Source of the DNA: Bacillus sp. E(2018)
GTDB lineage: Bacteria; Bacillota; Bacilli; Bacillales; Fictibacillaceae
Direction of reading: 5' to 3'
Length of the DNA: 64,000 nt
Assembly (NCBI RefSeq): GCF_005503015.1
Contig: NZ_SCOL01000004.1
Coordinates: 1-64,000, forward strand
In this document: one piece after another, positions 16,498-24,361 of the stretch
Layout: each line of letters opens with the position of its first letter
Numbering within the stretch: the first letter of the stretch is position 1
Program-made: the position numbers and the translations under genes
The notes under the pieces: generated by a model
The model's database searches: none
Told to the model about the DNA's origin: nothing
The model's input: the letters and a program-made list of their open reading frames with translations, nothing else

Positions 16498-16689
16498 ATG
16501 GCTAAAAACAACAGCAACCAATTATCAGTACCTGGAGCTCAAGGAGCTCTTGATCAAATGAAGTATGAGATCGCTTCTGAGTTCGGTGTAAACCTTGGAC
16601 CAGATACGACTTCACGTGCTAACGGATCTGTAGGTGGAGAAATCACTAAGCGTCTTGTAGCACAAGCTTTAGGCGGACAACGCTACTAA
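16498..16689 (+). CDS. Alpha/beta-type small acid-soluble spore protein
   Basis: 63 residues with both family signatures: [19 protein letters not shown] in the middle and [15 protein letters not shown] near the end. These proteins coat spore DNA, turn it to an A-like form and protect it from UV and heat; after germination the GPR protease cuts within the E-I/F-A region (KYEIASEFG). The ribosome binding site GGGAGGTG is among the strongest in the window, and a terminator follows 20 bases after the stop, as expected for a highly made monocistronic forespore gene. Confidence 0.95.
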   Translation: MAKNNSNQLSVPGAQGALDQMKYEIASEFGVNLGPDTTSRANGSVGGEITKRLVAQALGGQRY

Positions 16690-16709
16690 TATTAACAACT
16701 TTTGCTATG

Positions 16710-16738
16710 GCTATCTGTTTGTGCAGATAGCTTTTTTT
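16710..16738 (+). terminator. Terminator of the SASP gene
   Basis: GCTATCTG and CAGATAGC form a clean hairpin followed by seven T. Confidence 0.9.
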
Positions 16739-16815
16739 ATTTATCTAGAAAAATGAGTAATGAATTAAATAGTAAACAACCGTTTAAACTATCTCTGTTG
16801 GAGGTGAATGTTTAG

Positions 16816-16956
16816 ATGAATGAAGATAAGCCGACTCACTATGATGGGAGTCTTTTAAACCATGAAGTTTTCAATGATGATACTTTGCAAGAACCGTTTC
16901 TTTTAACAGATGAAGTGAGGGCGAGCATTGCTGGTAATCCTTATGATTATTCTTGA
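16816..16956 (+). CDS. Hypothetical 46-residue acidic protein
   Basis: ATG at 16816 with GGAGGTG nine bases upstream; 46 codons to TGA. The product is polar and acidic (MNEDKPTHYDGSLLNHEVFNDDTL...) with no membrane segment. Its position after the SASP gene hints at a sporulation role, but nothing in the sequence shows it. No family recognised. Confidence 0.5.
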   Translation: MNEDKPTHYDGSLLNHEVFNDDTLQEPFLLTDEVRASIAGNPYDYS

Positions 16957-16994
16957 AGAAATGTTTAAGCATAGATTGCAGCACACTGAAAGTC

Positions 16995-17122
16995 GTTGAT
17001 TTCCGCTCCAGGTTGCTCGCTTTCCATGGGGCGATCGGTGAGCCCCTTGCCGCTTTGCGCCCTTAAGGGTCTCACCTGACCGCTCGTCCCATAGGAGTCG
17101 GCAACCTTCCGCTCCAATCAAC
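16995..17122 (+). repeat. 128-bp hairpin-forming intergenic repeat, copy 1
   Basis: Bounded by GTTGAT at the left and ATCAAC at the right. The centre has GGTGAG...CCCTT and AAGGG...CTCACC arms that form a long hairpin over GCCGCTTTGCGC. Near-identical copies lie at 22806 (inverted), 42527 and 49214. A long antisense frame across it is an artefact of the repeat. Confidence 0.85.
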
Positions 17123-17197
17123 TTGCTTAGAAGATGAAACATTTAAAAACAAAAGTCATAAGAAGAAATCACAAACAGAAAGGCAGAGTCGAATTAC

Positions 17198-17833
17198 ATG
17201 ACAAAAGTATTATATGTTACAGCACATCCTCATGATGATCAAGTTTCTTACAGCATGGCTGTTGGTAAAGCATTTATGGATGAATACAAAAAAGTTAACC
17301 CCGATCATGAATGGATCCATGTGGATTTGTATAAAGAGGACATTCCTCATATCGACCTAGATGTATTTAGTGGATGGGGAAAACTGCAATCTGGTAAAGG
17401 ATTTGAGGAGCTTTCTTCAGAAGAAAAAGCGAAAGTAGGAAGACTGTCTGAGCTTTGCGAGCAGTTTGTCTCGGCAGATAAATATGTATTCGTAACACCA
17501 ATGTGGAATTTCTCATTCCCTCCTGTTATGAAAGCATACATTGATTCAGTTGCTGTGGCAGGAAAAACGTTTAAGTATACGGAGCAGGGACCTGTTGGCC
17601 TATTAACGAACAAGAAAGCACTACATATACAAGCTAGCGGCGGGATCTATTCAGAAGGACCTGCAGCAGCAATGGAGATGGGGCACCGTTATTTAAGTGT
17701 GATCATGCAATTTTTCGGAGTACCATCGTTCGAAGGATTATTTGTAGAAGGACACGCGGCGATGCCGGATAAAGCGAATGAAATCAAAGAAAAGGCAATT
17801 GCTCGTGCTAAAGATTCCGCACATACGTTTTGA
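17198..17833 (+). CDS. azoR: FMN-dependent NADH-azoreductase
   Basis: 211 residues of the AcpD/AzoR flavodoxin-fold quinone and azo reductases. The FMN phosphate loop is [12 protein letters not shown] near residue 8. The [17 protein letters not shown] block near 103 and [11 protein letters not shown] near 147 are family hallmarks. It reduces quinones and azo compounds by two-electron transfer, protecting against electrophile and quinone stress. The ribosome binding site (AAAGGCAGAG) is weak. Single-gene unit with its own terminator. Confidence 0.92.
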   Translation: MTKVLYVTAHPHDDQVSYSMAVGKAFMDEYKKVNPDHEWIHVDLYKEDIPHIDLDVFSGWGKLQSGKGFEELSSEEKAKVGRLSELCEQFVSADKYVFVTPMWNFSFPPVMKAYIDSVAVAGKTFKYTEQGPVGLLTNKKALHIQASGGIYSEGPAAAMEMGHRYLSVIMQFFGVPSFEGLFVEGHAAMPDKANEIKEKAIARAKDSAHTF

Positions 17834-17857
17834 TAGTTAGAAACCTCCCAAAAAGAA

Positions 17858-17887
17858 AACTTGTAGACGATGTCTGCAAGTTTTTTT
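17858..17887 (+). terminator. Terminator of azoR
   Basis: AACTTGTAGAC and GTCTGCAAGTT pair around GAT and lead into a T-run. Confidence 0.9.
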
Positions 17888-17961
17888 AAATGAAAAACCC
17901 TTGTCTACCAAGTAAAAAGAGTATTTGTAAACAATTGTATGTAAAAAACTCCTTGCATTTT

Positions 17962-17975
17962 TGAATGCGTTTTCA
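17962..17975 (+). promoter_or_regulatory. Candidate CcpA cre site before the SQ cluster
   Basis: TGAATGCGTTTTCA matches the cre ideal TGAAAGCGTTTTCA at 13 of 14 positions. It lies about 110 bases before the first SQ gene, in a gap with no other use, so glucose repression by CcpA is likely. Confidence 0.65.
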
Positions 17976-18019
17976 TAGAATAAAAAGCAACATCCATATT
18001 GACTGAATTTTTTTAAAAC

Positions 18020-18037
18020 AAAAGGTAGTGACGTTTA
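18020..18037 (+). promoter_or_regulatory. Putative SQ-cluster operator, copy 1
   Basis: AAAAGGTAGTGACGTTTA agrees at 15 of 18 bases with the palindrome at 22710, which precedes the other transcription unit of the cluster. Both probably bind the GntR/UTRA regulator encoded at 25521; this is inference. Confidence 0.5.
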
Positions 18038-18086
18038 ACTAAAGATACCTATGTTAGTTCGTAGTTAAAAAAGAGGAGGTTTTAAG

Positions 18087-18761
18087 TTGTCACGTCTAAC
18101 CATGAAAGATGAAAGGCTAATTATCGAGGATGTTAGTGATAATTCGTTTAAAAGTTATGGAAAAGTAATTAAAGGCTATGATTTTAAACGTTTAATCGAC
18201 ATCATGAAGAAATCAACAAAAATTCCAGAGCATGAAAATGTTTATGTGGCTTCGGAACCGCTTCTGGAAGACGATCCGATAAAAAAACAAATTGAGACTT
18301 ACTTCTATGGTGAGATGCCTGCCCAGATTGGGTATTGCAACGGTCGTAATTCAACATTAAATGGCCTTGAATATCACAAAGGAAGTGAGATCAATATAGC
18401 TGTGACTGATCTAGTTCTCCTTCTTGGGAAAGTACAGGATATCGAAAATAATACATTTCATTCGAATAATGTAAGGGCTTTCTTTATTCCTGAAGGAACG
18501 GCAATTGAATTATACGAGACGACACTGCACTTTGCACCTTGTAAAGTTCAAGAATCAGGATTCAAATGCATTGTTGTTTTACCAAAAGGAACGAATGAAC
18601 CGTTAGAAGTTGCGCCAGCAGAGCGTGAAAAAAGTAATGATGAAGATCACTTGCTTTTTATGAAAAATAAATGGCTGATTGCACATCCAGATCGAAAACA
18701 GCTGATAGAAAAGGGAGCTTATCCTGGAATTATCGGTGACAACATAGAAGTCTTGTTTTAA
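18087..18761 (+). CDS. DUF4867 family protein of the SQ cluster
   Basis: 224 residues of the DUF4867 family, no known activity. It starts at TTG behind GAGGAGG. The chain looks like a beta-rich, cupin-type fold: GLEYHKGSEINIAVTDLVLLLG, NVRAFFIPEGTAIELYETTLHFAPCKV and GFKCIVVLPKGTNEPL are typical barrel strands with His and Glu suited to bind a metal or sugar. It heads the operon with the transporter 33 bases downstream. From memory, a DUF4867 protein also accompanies transaldolase-type SQ clusters of other Firmicutes, so a shared early step such as anomer or isomer handling is possible. Confidence 0.78.
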   Translation: MSRLTMKDERLIIEDVSDNSFKSYGKVIKGYDFKRLIDIMKKSTKIPEHENVYVASEPLLEDDPIKKQIETYFYGEMPAQIGYCNGRNSTLNGLEYHKGSEINIAVTDLVLLLGKVQDIENNTFHSNNVRAFFIPEGTAIELYETTLHFAPCKVQESGFKCIVVLPKGTNEPLEVAPAEREKSNDEDHLLFMKNKWLIAHPDRKQLIEKGAYPGIIGDNIEVLF

Positions 18762-18794
18762 CTATCATTATTTAAAAGGACAGGGGTGTTCGAT

Positions 18795-20573
18795 ATGTTT
18801 TCAGGCATTGGATTTACACTTTTATCATGTACATTTTTTATGGGACTGGTCGCATGGATCTCTTACTTAAAAACAAAAGGGGAGACAGAAGATTCTACGG
18901 GCTATTTCTTAGCAGGGCGCGGGTTGAATGGGACATTTATCGCAGGATCACTTCTTCTTACTAATCTCTCTGCTGAGCACTTGATCGGTTTGAATGGGCA
19001 AGGTTATCGAACTAACATGTCCAACATGGCTTGGGAAGTAACGGCGGGCTTTGCAATTGTTATCATGGCTCTCTATCTATTACCGAAATATTTAGGAGGA
19101 GCTTTTACAACATTACCAGAGTTTCTCAGCACGCGATTTGATGAAGGTGTTCGTCGTTATACAGTTTTGTTATTTATGCTAGGCTATATTTTAGTTACGA
19201 TTCCATCAACCCTTTACTCAGGGGCACTGACTATTCTTAAACTCTTTGATGTGCCAGGTCTTTTAGGCATTTCTTATACCCAATCGGTTTGGCTCTTAAT
19301 TTGGGTGATCGGAATCATCGGTGCAGTTTACGCAATCTTTGGCGGATTAAAAGCCGTTGCTGTATCGGATACGATTAATGGAATCGGACTTTTAATAATT
19401 GGAATTTTAGTACCAGCTCTTGGCTTCTTCGCACTAGGAGACGGGAACATGTTTGAGGGCATGAAGACGATAGCAACTAACAGTCCCGAAAAACTAAATG
19501 CGATTGGATCGAGTACGGACTCGGTGCCATTTGGGACCATCTTTACGGGTATGATTTTTGCTAACTTGTTTTATTGGGGAACAAACCAGTACGTTATTCA
19601 ACGTACGCTTGGAGCACAAAACTTAAAAGAAGGTCAAAAAGGAGTGCTTTATTCAGGTTTCTATAAGCTTGCCATTCCAATATTTATGATGATTCCTGGT
19701 ATTATCGCTTTCCATCTATATGGGGGAGGGTTGACTCCGGTTGATCTTGCTTATCCAACCTTAGTAGCAGATGTATTGCCAAAATATTTATCAGGCTTCT
19801 TTCTAGCCGTTCTATTAGGAGCAGTATTCAGTACATTTAACTCGTTGCTTAACTCAGCAGCAACCATGTTTGCTCTTGATATCTATAAACCGCAGTTCAA
19901 TCCGAAAGCTACTGACGATCAGTTGATTCGGATGAGTAAATGGTTTGGTACAGTAATAGCACTTGTATCATTCTTTATCTCACCATTATTGATGAACGCA
20001 CCTGATGGACTTTGGGATCTGATCAGACGTTTTACAGGGTTCTTTAATATTCCGATCATCACTATTGTTCTTGTCGGTATCTTCTCTAAGCGAATTCCTG
20101 CACTTGCTGCAAAAGTAGTAATCATTTTTCATGTTATTACGTACTACTTGCTTGTTTGGGGCTTGGATCAGATGTTTGGCTATCAAACCACCATTAACTT
20201 TATCCATATTTACGCGATTCTGTTCTTTGTAGAGGTTGGAATTATGATTGCTATAGGAAAATGGAAGCCTTTGCAAAAACCTTATGTGTATAAAGCTAAT
20301 CCACAAGTAGACATGGTACCTTGGAAATACGCACTTCCGGTAACGTTTATCTTGTTAAGTCTGCTTACGAGTATGTACATCATATTCTCTCCGATTGGTT
20401 TAGCTTATCAGGATTCAATCGTGTCAGGGTATTTCTGGCCAGCGATTGCAGGATTGGCAGTTGTTACAGGAATTCTTATCTTCCTTTCGCTAAAGTTTTG
20501 GAATCGTAAGTATGCAGATTTCTTAAGTGAACAGCACAAAAAAGAAGTAAAAGAAACAAGAAAACTAGCATAA
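18795..20573 (+). CDS. SSS-family sodium/solute symporter, probable SQ importer
   Basis: 592 residues from the ATG at 18795 (AGGGG eight bases upstream); a GTG three codons earlier is in frame. About 14 helices of the SLC5/SSS fold. The Na+ site segments GYFLAGRGLNGTFIAGSLLLTNLSAEHLIGLNGQGY and GAVFSTFNSLLNSAATMFALDIY are clear. It couples Na+ entry to uptake of sugars or organic anions. Position between DUF4867 and the sulfoquinovosidase makes SQ or its glycosides (such as sulfoquinovosyl glycerol) the likely cargo. E. coli uses MFS-type YihO/YihP for this. Confidence 0.85.
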   Translation: MFSGIGFTLLSCTFFMGLVAWISYLKTKGETEDSTGYFLAGRGLNGTFIAGSLLLTNLSAEHLIGLNGQGYRTNMSNMAWEVTAGFAIVIMALYLLPKYLGGAFTTLPEFLSTRFDEGVRRYTVLLFMLGYILVTIPSTLYSGALTILKLFDVPGLLGISYTQSVWLLIWVIGIIGAVYAIFGGLKAVAVSDTINGIGLLIIGILVPALGFFALGDGNMFEGMKTIATNSPEKLNAIGSSTDSVPFGTIFTGMIFANLFYWGTNQYVIQRTLGAQNLKEGQKGVLYSGFYKLAIPIFMMIPGIIAFHLYGGGLTPVDLAYPTLVADVLPKYLSGFFLAVLLGAVFSTFNSLLNSAATMFALDIYKPQFNPKATDDQLIRMSKWFGTVIALVSFFISPLLMNAPDGLWDLIRRFTGFFNIPIITIVLVGIFSKRIPALAAKVVIIFHVITYYLLVWGLDQMFGYQTTINFIHIYAILFFVEVGIMIAIGKWKPLQKPYVYKANPQVDMVPWKYALPVTFILLSLLTSMYIIFSPIGLAYQDSIVSGYFWPAIAGLAVVTGILIFLSLKFWNRKYADFLSEQHKKEVKETRKLA

Positions 20574-20586
20574 TAAGGAGGTTCTT

Positions 20587-22620
20587 ATGGCTCTTAAAAC
20601 TAATGAAACAACATTCGTATTTAATGAATTAAATAATGGATTTCAAATTGTTGCTGATGGCAGACTTCTCTTTCATCACTCCCTTCAGCAGCCCATGCTC
20701 TATGTAGGATACGGGGAAGAAACAATCAATATGTATCGAGGAAATTTTGACATTCGCGATTATGTTGAAGAAAGAATCGGGCTTCGTTATGTTGATGTTG
20801 TTCAAACGGAGGATGGTTTTCAACTCTCTTTTTCAAAATTTGAAGGTAGCCCAACGGATCTCGAAATTCTTCTCACCGAAGAGAACGGAAAAATAAAACT
20901 TCAATTTACAAACCGTTCATCAGAAATAAACCGATTATGGATACGTTTACAAGCAGATAGCAACGAGAAAATCTACGGTTGCGGTGAACAGCTGTCACAT
21001 TTTAACCTGAGAGGCAAAAACTTTCCATTATGGACTTCGGAACCGGGTGTTGGAAGAAATAAGAACACGTACACAACATGGCAAGCGGATGTAAAGGATA
21101 AAGCAGGTGGTGACTACTACAACACGAACTATCCGCAACCAACCTTTATTTCTACTAAAAAATATTATTGCCATGTTGAAACAACCGCTTATGCCGACTT
21201 TGACTTTCGGAATGATGATTATCATGAACTTCAAATTTGGGACATCCCGAAATATTTACTCTTTGAAACGGCGGAAAGCTATGTGCAGCTTGTTGAAAAG
21301 TTAACTAATGTTTTTGGGCGTCAGCCTGAATTACCAGATTGGACGTATAACGGGATCTGGCTTGGTTTACAAGGCGGAACCGACACTGTTCAAAAAAAGC
21401 TGGACGTAGCACTCGAAAAAGGAATTAAAGTCGGAGGAGTTTGGTGTCAGGACTGGCAAGGAAAACGCATCACTTCATTCGGAAAGAGATTGATGTGGAA
21501 CTGGCGTTGGAACAGTGAAGAATATCCAAAACTTGATCAAAAGATTGAGGAATGGAAAGCAAAAGGTATCCGCTTCCTTGGCTATATTAATCCTTACGTT
21601 GCTGTGGAAGGTGATCTTTACAAAACTGCGGCAGAGAAAGGGTACCTTGCTTTTAATGAAGAAGGGAACATCTACCTTGTTGACTTTGGAGAGTTTAACT
21701 GTGGAGTCGTAGATTTTACAAATCCTGAAGCTTGTACGTGGTACAAATCAGTCATTAAAGAAAACATGATTGATTTTGGTCTTGACGGCTGGATGGCTGA
21801 TTTTGGTGAATACTTGCCAACAGATGTTCAACTCTATAACGGTGAATCGGCTAAAATCATGCATAATGCATGGCCCGCACTTTGGGCAAAAATAAATTAT
21901 GAAGCAGTGAGTGAAGCTGGAAAATTAGATGAAGTTACATACTTCATGAGAGCCGGTTATACGGGAATACAAAAATATTGTCCGCTATTATGGGGTGGAG
22001 ATCAAAGTGTGAATTGGTCGCTAGATGATGGATTAGCTTCTGTTATCCCGGCTGCACTATCAGCTGGTATGACTGGCTGTGGTTTACACCATAGTGATAT
22101 TGGAGGCTATACAAGTCTTCACGGCAACAAGCGAAGCAAAGAGCTCCTTCTTCGTTGGCTAGATATGGCAGCTTTTACTCCAGTGATGCGTACACACGAA
22201 GGAAATCGCCCTGATGATTGTTTCCAATTTGATGGGGATGAAGAAACTCTGCAGCATTTTGCTCGCATGACGAGCCTTTATGTAAAGCTTGCACCATATA
22301 CGAAAGACATCGTAAAAGAAAATGCTGAAAAAGGAATTCCAGTGCAGCGTCCATTGTTCATGCACTATGAGAAAGACGAAGCAGCTTACGACATTCAATA
22401 TCAATATCTATACGGCAAAGACCTTCTTGTGGCACCGGTGTATGAAGAAGCGGCAACACATTGGAACGTCTACTTACCCGAGGATGAATGGGTGCACGTA
22501 TGGACTGGAGAAGAATATCGTGGCGGTTATGCAGAAGTTGAAGCACCGATCGGTAAACCGCCTGTATTTTACAGAAAGAATTCCTCATACAAGGAATTGT
22601 TTGAATCATTAACGAACTAG
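20587..22620 (+). CDS. yihQ: Sulfoquinovosidase (GH31, YihQ-type)
   Basis: 677 residues against 678 for E. coli YihQ. It cleaves alpha-glycosides of sulfoquinovose, releasing SQ. All diagnostic positions fall on the E. coli numbers: nucleophile Asp405 in GWMADFGEYLPTD, acid/base Asp472 in WGGDQSVNW, and the sulfonate and sugar contacts Gln262, Gln288 (VWCQDW), Arg301 and Trp304 (GKRLMWNW) and Tyr508 (SDIGGYTS). Ordinary GH31 alpha-glucosidases lack the KRxMWNW segment. No signal peptide, so it acts in the cytoplasm on imported glycosides. AAGGAGG precedes the ATG; it ends the first transcription unit. Confidence 0.95.
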   Translation: MALKTNETTFVFNELNNGFQIVADGRLLFHHSLQQPMLYVGYGEETINMYRGNFDIRDYVEERIGLRYVDVVQTEDGFQLSFSKFEGSPTDLEILLTEENGKIKLQFTNRSSEINRLWIRLQADSNEKIYGCGEQLSHFNLRGKNFPLWTSEPGVGRNKNTYTTWQADVKDKAGGDYYNTNYPQPTFISTKKYYCHVETTAYADFDFRNDDYHELQIWDIPKYLLFETAESYVQLVEKLTNVFGRQPELPDWTYNGIWLGLQGGTDTVQKKLDVALEKGIKVGGVWCQDWQGKRITSFGKRLMWNWRWNSEEYPKLDQKIEEWKAKGIRFLGYINPYVAVEGDLYKTAAEKGYLAFNEEGNIYLVDFGEFNCGVVDFTNPEACTWYKSVIKENMIDFGLDGWMADFGEYLPTDVQLYNGESAKIMHNAWPALWAKINYEAVSEAGKLDEVTYFMRAGYTGIQKYCPLLWGGDQSVNWSLDDGLASVIPAALSAGMTGCGLHHSDIGGYTSLHGNKRSKELLLRWLDMAAFTPVMRTHEGNRPDDCFQFDGDEETLQHFARMTSLYVKLAPYTKDIVKENAEKGIPVQRPLFMHYEKDEAAYDIQYQYLYGKDLLVAPVYEEAATHWNVYLPEDEWVHVWTGEEYRGGYAEVEAPIGKPPVFYRKNSSYKELFESLTN

Positions 22621-22629
22621 AATAACAGA

Positions 22630-22660
22630 GGGGACAGGAATCAGTTTGTCCCCCTTATTC
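22630..22660 (+). terminator. Terminator after the sulfoquinovosidase
   Basis: GGGGACA and TGTCCCC pair over a ten-base loop, followed by CTTATTCTTTT. The T-run is imperfect. Confidence 0.6.
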
Positions 22661-22705
22661 TTTTAAGCTTCTGAGAACTTTTATAAATATAAAGGTAGTA
22701 ATATA

Positions 22706-22735
22706 TTTTAAAAGGTAGTAACCTTTTGTTATACT
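22706..22735 (+). promoter_or_regulatory. Putative promoter with overlapping operator, SQ unit 2
   Basis: The palindrome AAAAGGTAGTAACCTTTT (22710-22727) has perfect seven-base arms. It sits between a poor -35 (TTTAAA, 22707) and a good -10 (TATACT, 22730) with 17-base spacing. A bound repressor would block the promoter. The related site at 18020 precedes the other unit. Confidence 0.55.
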
Positions 22736-22805
22736 TATTCAAGATCACTCTTTTCTTTTAAATGATGATTGCCTTTGTTTACTCTTTTAAAGACATCATC
22801 GACAA

Positions 22806-22933
22806 GTTGATTGGAGTGTAAGTGTGAGACTCCTGGGGGATCAGCGGGACAGGTGAGACAACTAAGGGTGTAAAGCGCCGAGGTGGCTCACCGCACGCCC
22901 CCCGGAAAGCGAGCAACTGAAACGGAGATCAAC
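22806..22933 (-). repeat. 128-bp hairpin-forming intergenic repeat, copy 2 (inverted)
   Basis: Same GTTGAT/ATCAAC borders and central GGTGAG/CTCACC hairpin as copy 1, in reverse orientation. It lies in the predicted 5' leader of the isomerase gene, downstream of the promoter and 70 bases before the start codon, so it would be transcribed. Confidence 0.85.
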
Positions 22934-23003
22934 CACTTCCAGGAGCAACAAGATATGCAAAAACAGCTTTAAAGATAAAACAATATGAAGGATGTGGACA
23001 ACT

Positions 23004-24344
23004 ATGCAAACGCCATCAATCGTATATATACCTATTGGCAGAAAAACATTTGACCTAGAAGCTGGAGAGCAATATCGAAATCAAAGCTCTGAATGGTTAA
23101 GAAGTAAGTACCATACAGTTTATGAACCAGAAGAAATTCTCACATCTGTAGAAGATTTAGAGCAGTTCCTTGAAACGTTAACAAATAAAAATATTGATTC
23201 TATCATCTACCAAAGCGTTACGTTTGCAGATGGTGAGTTTATCGCGAAAGTACTTCAATATCGGAACGAACCTGTTGTTGTATGGTCTGTAAGAGAACCA
23301 AGTGTAGGAGGTAGGCTACGACTTAACTCATTAACAGGAGGAAACAGCACGAGTAATGTCCTCATGCATCACCGTCACCCTTTTTCATTCGTACTAGGTA
23401 ACTCCGACGAAGAACAGCTTCAAAAGCAGCTTTCTCGTCAAATTAGAGTGAATGTTTTGGTTAACAAGCTGAAGCAGCTAAAAATTGGAGTGATCGGAGA
23501 ACATCCACCTGGTTTCTTTTTCTCAGATACAGACGAAGAACTTCTTCATCAAAAACTAGGTGTCACGATTCAAAAAATGGATCTCCTAAAAGCATTTCAA
23601 GAATGTGTAGAGCTGCCAGAGGAAGAGTGGACAGATGCCATTGATCGTGCAGAACAGCAAGTCATTGGATTGAATCGATCTGATGAAACGGTAAAGAAGT
23701 TTGCGCAATTTTCCACGTATGTGAAAAAGTATATCGAACAAGAAGATATTGCAGCACTAGCTGTAAGATGCTGGCCAGAATTCTTTAATGAATTAGGAGC
23801 AGCTGCGTGTTCGACACTTTCTCAATTTACCGAAGATGGTGTGGTATCTTCCTGTGAGTCAGATATTCACGGTGCGGTTTCGATGTTCATCCTACAAGAA
23901 CTAAGTGGAGGAAACGCTCCGTATCTCGGGGATCTCGTTCATGTGAACGAACCAAATAATTCAGTTGTTTTCTGGCATTGCGGAGCAGGGGCTTATTCAC
24001 TCGCAAGTCCGTCAACAGGTGCACTATCAGGCGTACATCCTAACCGTAAAATGGGCTTTACGATGGACTTTGGATTAAAAGCTGGAGAAGTAACGATCTT
24101 CAGACTAGGGTATACGCCAGATGGATATCGCCTTCTCGTGATGAAGGGGGAAGCGCTAGATGTTCCGCAGCCGTTTTCAGGAACCTCTGTTGAAGTAAGA
24201 TTAAACGAAAATGTCTCTGAAACGGTAAATGCTCTTATGGAAAGCGGCTATGAACCTCACTTTGCTGTCGTGTATGCAGATGTAGCTGACGATCTATTGC
24301 AGCTAGGAAAGCAGCTTAATATTCCGACTGAGGTGTATGTATAG
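23004..24344 (+). CDS. L-fucose/L-arabinose isomerase-fold protein, probable SQ isomerase
   Basis: 446 residues from the ATG at 23004 (AAGGATG eight bases upstream; an ATG four codons earlier has none). The C-terminal half carries the metal and substrate layout of this fold: AVRCWPEFF near 256, SSCESDIHGAVSMF near 285 with the Glu and Asp ligands, and NNSVVFWHCGAG near 314. These Mn2+ enzymes interconvert aldoses and ketoses through an enediol. In this cluster it should turn SQ into 6-deoxy-6-sulfofructose. E. coli uses the unrelated YihS (AGE family). A true L-fucose isomerase is about 590 residues, much longer. Confidence 0.8.
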   Translation: MQTPSIVYIPIGRKTFDLEAGEQYRNQSSEWLRSKYHTVYEPEEILTSVEDLEQFLETLTNKNIDSIIYQSVTFADGEFIAKVLQYRNEPVVVWSVREPSVGGRLRLNSLTGGNSTSNVLMHHRHPFSFVLGNSDEEQLQKQLSRQIRVNVLVNKLKQLKIGVIGEHPPGFFFSDTDEELLHQKLGVTIQKMDLLKAFQECVELPEEEWTDAIDRAEQQVIGLNRSDETVKKFAQFSTYVKKYIEQEDIAALAVRCWPEFFNELGAAACSTLSQFTEDGVVSSCESDIHGAVSMFILQELSGGNAPYLGDLVHVNEPNNSVVFWHCGAGAYSLASPSTGALSGVHPNRKMGFTMDFGLKAGEVTIFRLGYTPDGYRLLVMKGEALDVPQPFSGTSVEVRLNENVSETVNALMESGYEPHFAVVYADVADDLLQLGKQLNIPTEVYV

Positions 24345-24361
24345 GAAGGGAGCGAACTTAG

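Larger units (their letters stand above)
22621..23003. other. Spacer inside the SQ cluster: terminator, operator-promoter and repeat
   Basis: No gene. In order: a terminator hairpin (22630-22660), a possible operator half site AAAGGTAGTA at 22691, the full palindrome and promoter (22706-22735), a 128-bp repeat (22806-22933) and the AAGGATG ribosome binding site of the isomerase. The layout makes a separately started second transcription unit with a leader of roughly 260 bases. Confidence 0.7.

Noticed and set aside
16903..17142. 79-codon minus-strand frame
   Set aside because: It runs through repeat copy 1; a similar frame (42300-42653, minus) runs through copy 3 and back into the peroxiredoxin gene. 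They share sequence because they share the repeat, and neither has a ribosome binding site.
20587..22620. Call as ordinary alpha-glucosidase or alpha-xylosidase
   Set aside because: The KRxMWNW segment and Gln288/Tyr508 at YihQ numbering identify the sulfoquinovosidase subgroup.
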